Of a DNA stretch of 64,000 bases, positions 57,851 through 64,000 are shown one piece after another. The translations under genes were made by a program, and so were the position numbers. The first letter of the stretch is position 1, and the number at the start of each line of letters is the position of its first letter. Origin of the DNA: Ipomoea triloba. Lineage: Eukaryota; Streptophyta; Magnoliopsida; Solanales; Convolvulaceae. The notes under the pieces were generated by a model. The model had not been told where the DNA came from. It worked only from the letters and a program-made list of their open reading frames with translations, and ran no database searches. The DNA lies in contig NC_044920.1 in the NCBI RefSeq assembly GCF_003576645.1, forward strand, positions 26,668,185-26,732,184, written 5' to 3'.

Positions 57851-58110
57851 CGATACCCTTTACATTGTTATCCTTTTTTAACATTAGGTTTGAGTTTAAA
57901 TTTGACTCTGTCGTAAACTTTCAAATTCGAATAATTACCTCAAATCTGTCTATATAAATTGTAATTAAATCGATTAAAGTGGTGAGATAAAAATTTAGTG
58001 AGAGCGGGACAATCTCACGACAAGGTACTTCGCTATTTAATTATTATCATTTTTAAGCATTATGTCTGATTTAAAATTTTCTTTTTCATTTTATTTTTTA
58101 TATCAAAATT

Positions 58111-59034
58111 TGACATGTTTATTTGAACTTTTTTATATTACATGCATTATTACATGTTGCAATGATAATTATGTTTGACACATGAAATTAAATAAAACTT
58201 GATTATTATTTCTAATTTTACCCTTCAAAATATACGTGTACCCACCTAATGAAATTAATTTAAAATTTTAAAAGTATTAAAAGTACAAAAAAAAAAAGCC
58301 GTATTTAAATTAAGAGTATAGACATTATTTTTAAAATTAAACTAAAAAGAAAATTAATCAACGAGGACGGATGTAAGTTACAACTTACAACTATGGACTT
58401 CTCATAAACCCAAAGGCCAAAGCATTAAAAATTTTGTAAAGTCTCATATGAAAACAAGAATTAGATTAACTTATTATTATATGTTAATAATCATCTTACT
58501 TAAGTAAATTCTACTAACCACTATGAACAGATACTACATTGTAACAGAGTCAGTAGTACTAAAAAAAAAAATTCTACTAACCACTCCTAAATTATAATGG
58601 GCATGAAATTTAGATATTTTATATTTTTGTGAGGTTGACAGAAAAATTTGTAAACACTACTTAAATAGTAATATATTACTTATTAGGATCATCTAAGGCG
58701 CTTCATACTTTAATTTGCATACTTGTAATAATCCACAAACAAGAACTTGGCCAAGAAATAGTCATTGTCGATGACCGCAACATCAAAAGTTCCCTTTGGT
58801 TGTCTAAGCGCATTCAATTACACCAAGTAAGTGTAAAATAAATAGATGAGGGAAGAGGGTTTTTTCGATAATATATTTATAGTTATCTGGCCTAGAGAAG
58901 CCTCTATACTAAGGTCCTTGCTAAAAATTTCTTCTTTGTTTTTTTTTTTTTTTTTTTTTTGCTTTATCATTTACACACAACACAGAGACTTATAGCAACA
59001 CATTTCAAACTTATTAAAATATATTGAAATGTAT
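58111..59034. other. AT-rich DNA with a SINE tail
   Basis: 58517-58562 carries CTATGAACAGATACTACATT and CAGTAGTACT followed by poly-A, the 3' tail of the SINE at 24382 without its head. A 22-bp poly-T is near 58940. No gene seen. Confidence 0.45.
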
Positions 59035-59520
59035 TATGAAAAGGGTCAAATAGACCCTTAAAATGTATACTATGAGTCAATTATGCCTCTAAACTTTTTT
59101 AAAGATGCAATTAAGCTCATCAATATGCTATTTTCGTACATTGAAACCTATAAACAAATAAATGACCTGTAATTGACGGTCACTAAGGTTCTGACGGATT
59201 CGCGACTACCGACGACACTCCGTCAATCCCAGTGACAGTCGCCAGTTGCCTTCTTTATTGGAGATGGCAACCAGTTGGTCGCCTTCTAGTGGAGAAGGCC
59301 ACGTTGGTCGAGTCTCCATCCAGTTGCTGGAGCGTCGTCATCAGTAGCTTGGAGTCTCGCTGGAACCCTAGTGACCGCCTATTATAGGTCATTTATCGAT
59401 TTTTGATTTTCAATGCATGAAAACACATGTTGACGGACTTATTACAACTTCAAAAAGTTCCAAGTGTCTAATTGACTTTTCATATAAAATTTATTGTTTT
59501 TTGTACATTTTCAGCTTATT
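59035..59520. mobile_element. Mutator-like MITE
   Basis: The left part GGTCAAATAGACCCTTAAAA and the right part with TCTAATTGACTTTTCATA are diverged inverted repeats of the same family as 24850-25275. The core 59180-59390 is GC-rich (CGACTACCGACGACACTCCG). No coding capacity. Confidence 0.45.
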
Positions 59521-61200
59521 AATATCTGAAACTTGATAATTCAAATCTACCTTAACCTGAACAAATTAAAAATTGACAATACTTAAACAAACACCTCAAA
59601 ATGATTGCCTAAATCTAAGGTTGCTTAATTTGTTTTCACCAATCCCTTTTCCACTATAATCAAAAGAAAAAGAAATCTTGTTAAGCACTCGTGTAAGGTG
59701 TAACCAGCCCAGGTTTGATACTCCTAGTTATCACCGCCATCTGTGGGTGCCCGTCCGGTAGAAAGCTGTGGCGGTGTAACCGGTGTTAGTACCAACAAAA
59801 TTATATTTTACCAAAATTATTTTGATATTTAATTCAAATCAACTGCTTCTTCAATTAGCGTCGCTTTCTACTTTTCTGGTCCTCGCCAAACTACAACGTA
59901 TAATTTATCTCCCTACCTAATTTCAGTTTTTAAAAAATCAAAGATTTTTGTTAATATTTATACGCTGCGTCATTTTATGATTTTTTAATATTTATTGAAT
60001 ATTTATAATTTTTTATTTATAAAGAATTAATCTATGATGCATGGAGGCTTTAATTTGAAGGCTAATGTTTTCGCTGGAAATTTCATTAAAAAATTCAAAG
60101 TTATTTTTCTAAATTAAAAATAATTTTTAAAATAAAAGTAGTAAACATTTAATATTTATATCTGCACATTTGCCAAGCATTTTATATCCCGTGTTTCATG
60201 TTTTTCATTTTTTCATGCAACTTATGGATTAATTAAACATAAAAATACAACATGTATACATTTGTGTTTATTTAACCTTGTCTAAATAAAATTCCACCTA
60301 CATTCACAACTTATTAAAGATCCAGTCAAATGGAATCTTAGGTACTAAGTACTCCGTATACAAAGTTATTGGGTCACCGTGATTACTAATTAAACTCCTT
60401 TACAATTCCTATAATTAAGATCAAAAAGTTATTGGGTCACCGTGATTACTAATTAAACTCCTTTACAATTCCTATAATTAAGATCAAAATGTGGAGTCTC
60501 GTGACGAGAGGTTTTACCTTTTGTACCCCAAGTCAAATAGACTCTTCAAGTAAGTTACATTATGTTACTGTAGTTTACTTTTAACCTTTTTTAGTGACGA
60601 GGGAAACATGTAATCATTATTTGAGGGTGTACACGGGGTAAACATAGCATTTTGGCCTTAACTGGTTTAGGATTATAAAGAGTTAAATCAGCCTAAGTTG
60701 CTCATAGTTGACCGGTTCAAACAAAAAAGACTAATAGATCATCCACGTTAAAGTTGAATTTGTAATATTGTAGTTAGCAATTCAATAATTTAACAAGTCT
60801 AACTGTGATTGTCCCTAATTTATTTTAACTTTTAGTCGAAGGAAGGAACAGTGACACTTGGGAAGTTGATCTAACACCCCATGTGTGGCACAAATAATAG
60901 ATTGCTATAATTTAGAGTAATACTAGGTATCCCTCCTAATTTTTCTTCCTCATGTGACAACATATAATAATATTTAATTAAAAGTGTGTTGGATAATCAA
61001 TTTATGACACCCAATAAATAAAAGACATTATGAAAAAAGAAAAAAATTAGGAGGGTAAATAGTATTTTCCATTAACAGGTTCAGTGATTTTTTTTGCTGT
61101 AAAATTTTGCCATAGTTTTCAACAAAAAGTGAATGCGAATAAAACGTAGTGGAAAAGTAGATCTGCAACCAAAAAAGGAAGAAAGGGAATGGGTAAAGGA
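59521..61200. other. Intergenic DNA, no gene seen
   Basis: A GC-richer piece at 59690-59790 contains AAGCACTCGTGTAAGGTG and CCAGGTTTGATACTCC, which resemble weak A- and B-boxes. A perfect 63-bp direct duplication lies at 60363-60488. Nothing else recognisable. Confidence 0.4.
60363..60488. repeat. 63-bp tandem duplication
   Basis: Two adjacent identical copies beginning AAGTTATTGGGTCACCGTGA (60363 and 60426). Confidence 0.95.
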
Positions 61201-63790
61201 ATCTTCTTCTTTTTTCAGTACATTTGAACACTAACGATGCATCATACTACCATTTCTTTCATGAATAATTGCTCCTACGCGCCACTGTTTCTCCCTTCGA
61301 CGAAAAGTTAGAGTAAGCTTGAGTTAAATATTAAGAAAATTGACAAATTTTCGATTTTTTTTCCTTGAGCTATAGTTTATTTTGCATGTCCAGAAACTAG
61401 AATGGGAAGAAATTATTTTGTTTGTTTTGTACACTTGAGTTAAAGATTAGAAAGATGTGAGATTGGAGTTTAATGTTTACCATGAATATTTAATGTGTTT
61501 AGGTAAAAATAGCATTTCAGAAATAATTGGAAGGAAAAAAAGTAAATACACCTATAATTGATGAGGAAATGAACTATATATATCACTATATATCTTGGAA
61601 GAAGCCACTTTCCCTGAATATTATTTAGTTTATTAAATTACAAAATGTACATCATCACTTATCATTGGCAGTATGTAATTGAGTTAGGTTTTGAGAAAGA
61701 TGTGAGATCGGAGTTTAATATACAAAATCACTCATTGAATTGTTACTTTTCTAGTTAAAGATTCTAGTAATTAAAGTAGTTTTCGTAAGCTGACTTCCAA
61801 ATTTAATGAATCTTTATTTTTCTTTTCTTCTCCCAAATTTCTTAATAAGGAGATGAATTTTAGACTTTGCGGTTATTAGTAAGAGCAACCACAATAGTGG
61901 TATTTGCTCAATTTTTGTGGAGATTTTAGCTGAAGTGGAAGAGAGAAAATAATTTAGGTTATACTAAAAAAACTTAGTTTTTGTTTGTGAAGCGGGCCCC
62001 ACCACAACACAATAACAACGCCATTTGTCGGGTGAGGGGCAACAACAGCACCCATTACCATAGTTCTTTTGTTTTTTGTTTTCGTGAAAACTCATTTTTC
62101 TTGTTTTTTATTTTTTCCCTCTCCTACTTGACATCTTAAAATAATTTGTGTACAAATCAACTATTGAGGATGCTCTAAGTCGTAAACTTATTTTGATTAT
62201 AAAATGGGCGTTTGGAGAAGAATGATGGGACTCGAAACGCGGATTTGTGGTCACAATATTGAAAATTGAGCAGAAAGAGTTAAAGGGTCAACATCACTAC
62301 TTTCACCGCCCACGCCCCCAAGCCGGCCCCCTGCTTTTCTTCCTTTGTGTCCATCACAAAAGAGTGTACAATGCGTGTGCTGTTATTTTCACTCTTCTCT
62401 AACCTTTTTATTTTTTTGACCCACATTTATTATTTAATATATTTACTTGAGTGAACAAACAAAAAGAAACCTAATTTCTTTTTGTTTGTTGTTTTTAGGG
62501 AGTAATTTTATTGGCAAAAGGCACCATTCTCTTCATGAAATGCAATTGAATAATGGAGCCTTCTTTGTCCTCTTCAATCATGAAATATTAATGAGATTTC
62601 CAATCAACCCTCATCTTTAATATCTTTCATATTCTTAAACTATTGATCAACTAATCTATAAACCGTTAAAATACTACTGGTTGATTAAAATAAAATTTTT
62701 GGTAAACACTCAATCAACTGTTAATACTATAGAGTGTTTGGTAAACAGTGATCAACTAATATACAAATCGTTAATATTATTAACTGATTAAAATAACTAA
62801 CACAATCAGCTCTAAGTTATTCGCTAATTACCAAACACTTTTTTTTTTATGTGTTTTAATGCATTAAAAATAATATTCTATTTGAATAATAAATTTTTAG
62901 TATCTAAAAATTATATTAAATTTTGAGTAGTTTAAAATAAACTTGCTATCAAGTTCTATTTAATCATATGTTATCCTATTCGCAAGATTTGAAACTCGAC
63001 ACTCCTCTTTTTATAACTCATATTTTAATGGTGTAATCACATGATGGTTGCAAACTTGAAAATGTTTGCTTTGATTGATGATTATCATCTACGATTTGGC
63101 TTAATATATGTTCTTTTTGACCTTTTTGAGGTTTTAGAAGTGGGCATGGTGGGTTTTGAGCACTTTAACTTTTGCTTGCTATTCTTTCCACAGACCAATT
63201 GCCCATCAAACTTTTTTTTTTTTTAATTTTTATTTTTATTGAATTGCCTTTGCAAAAGTAACAATTCATTATAGAGATCAACCATGATCTCGAGCCTCAT
63301 TCTAATCCATAAATGAAAGGACACAACAAATCCAATATGGAGAAATTCTTTGTGTGCACAAAGTGTAAAGTTTTTGTAATAATAACAAAAAAAGTACAGA
63401 AGCATTATCTTAGTTTTCTAACCACAAAACTAACTCCGCAATTGAAATATAGATATGAGAACTAGTAGCTTCGTGAGATGTGTGGACTAATCTCATTTAT
63501 CTATTTGAGATGATATAAAGCTGAAAATTGAAGAAAATATTGTAACATTTTCGTAATTAAGATGGTACAGTACATTTGGAAATGCTTGACAATGCATCCA
63601 TAAATAATTATTGGCATGTGGATGAATGATAGCCCATTAATCTTGTCAAAACCAATGTTCAGAATGAACACATATTAAAAAAACACAGTGGCATTTTAGT
63701 CATTTTGCGTATTGTTGAAACTTAATGTACGTATTTTTTGTGCTTACAGTGCGTCGTTCTAATACTTAAGATAATTCAATTTAACACTTA
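61201..63790. other. Intergenic DNA, no gene seen
   Basis: AT-rich. Around 62645-62840 there are repeated phrases TGATCAACTAAT, AAACCGTTAA and GGTAAACACTC in direct order, suggesting a small degraded repeat element. No coding region recognised. Confidence 0.4.
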
Positions 63791-64000
63791 GGGGCCGTTT
63801 GGTTTACGGAATGTCAGATTACCTTAGGGAATGTTAAATTGCTGGGAATGTTAGATTGTTGGGAATGTTGGATTCCTGTGTTTGGTTAAATATGAGATAT
63901 GTAATATAAAACTGTTTGGTTGAAGGGTTGTTTTTTATGTTATTATGGTTATTTTACTTTATTGCCCCTAACATTTTTTCATGCTTTTCAATAAATGAAG
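63791..64000. mobile_element. Left end of a hAT-like MITE, cut by the window edge
   Basis: Begins TAGGGGCCGTTTGGTTTACG, followed by repeated GGGAATGTTAGATTGCTG-like units. GGGGCCGTTTGGTT is a frequent terminus of plant hAT-like non-autonomous elements. The right end lies outside the window. Confidence 0.45.

Larger units (their letters stand above)
55740..58110. repeat. Decayed tandem array, units of roughly 170-310 bp
   Basis: Two landmarks alternate about seven times. ATTATCCTTTTTAAGCATTA-like motifs occur near 56205, 56455, 56768, 57069, 57868 and 58037. AATGTCAATAATTATCC-like motifs occur near 55753, 56042, 56268, 56522, 56844, 57280 and 57930. Between them, units share TGTAATTAAAATGATTAAAA, GATGAGATAAAA, GTGACGACCACAC and GTAAGTAATT. 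Two SINEs, another tRNA-like repeat and a MITE are inserted in the array. Confidence 0.75.

Noticed and set aside
59690..59790. Possible tRNA gene
   Set aside because: Only weak A- and B-box resemblance (CCAGGTTTGATACTCC). No cloverleaf could be drawn by eye.

Overview
The window is AT-rich nuclear DNA from a flowering plant, most likely a dicot. The evidence is three multi-exon plant genes with GT..AG introns, plant LTR retrotransposons of both major types, tRNA-derived SINEs and many MITEs. I cannot name the species from sequence alone. There are two assembly uncertainties: one N at about 22770 and a 363-base N gap at 36941-37303.

Three host genes can be rebuilt exon by exon with consistent phases. 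(1) 26041-40370, plus: a DMR6-like 2-oxoglutarate/Fe(II) oxygenase of 337 aa (salicylate 5-hydroxylase type), in four exons separated by introns of 97 bp, about 12.7 kb and 487 bp. (2) 44197-45781, plus: the alpha subunit of the nascent polypeptide-associated complex, 209 aa, four exons. (3) 52370-55096, minus: a NAC transcription factor of 579 aa with a C-terminal membrane anchor (NTL class), six exons. A possible small gene of 55 codons lies on the minus strand at 47423-47590.

Two young LTR retrotransposons dominate the middle. At 17178-21988 is a structurally complete Ty1/copia element (Tnt1/Tork-like) with 389-bp LTRs differing at one base, a 5-bp target duplication and one uninterrupted 1319-aa gag-pol frame. 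At 31059-38707, inside intron 2 of the DMR6-like gene, is a 7.65-kb non-autonomous element with 588-bp LTRs that also differ at one base. It has a gag-like frame, no recognisable pol, several private tandem arrays (29, 92, 63 and 42 bp), and a complete three-exon gene on the opposite strand. That gene encodes a 640-aa protein with a region like the putative gypsy-type transposon domain.

The rest is transposon debris. 1-17177 holds a palindrome-ended element, a Helitron candidate, foldback elements, SINE pieces and simple repeats. 22.8-25.6 kb holds decayed LTR/copia sequence and a Mutator-like MITE. 43.6-50.4 kb holds several TIR elements, one with a clear 9-bp target duplication. 55.7-58.1 kb is a decayed tandem array of roughly 170-310-bp units broken by nested SINEs and a MITE. 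58.1-64 kb is mostly featureless AT-rich DNA. I saw no rRNA, tRNA gene or CRISPR array.
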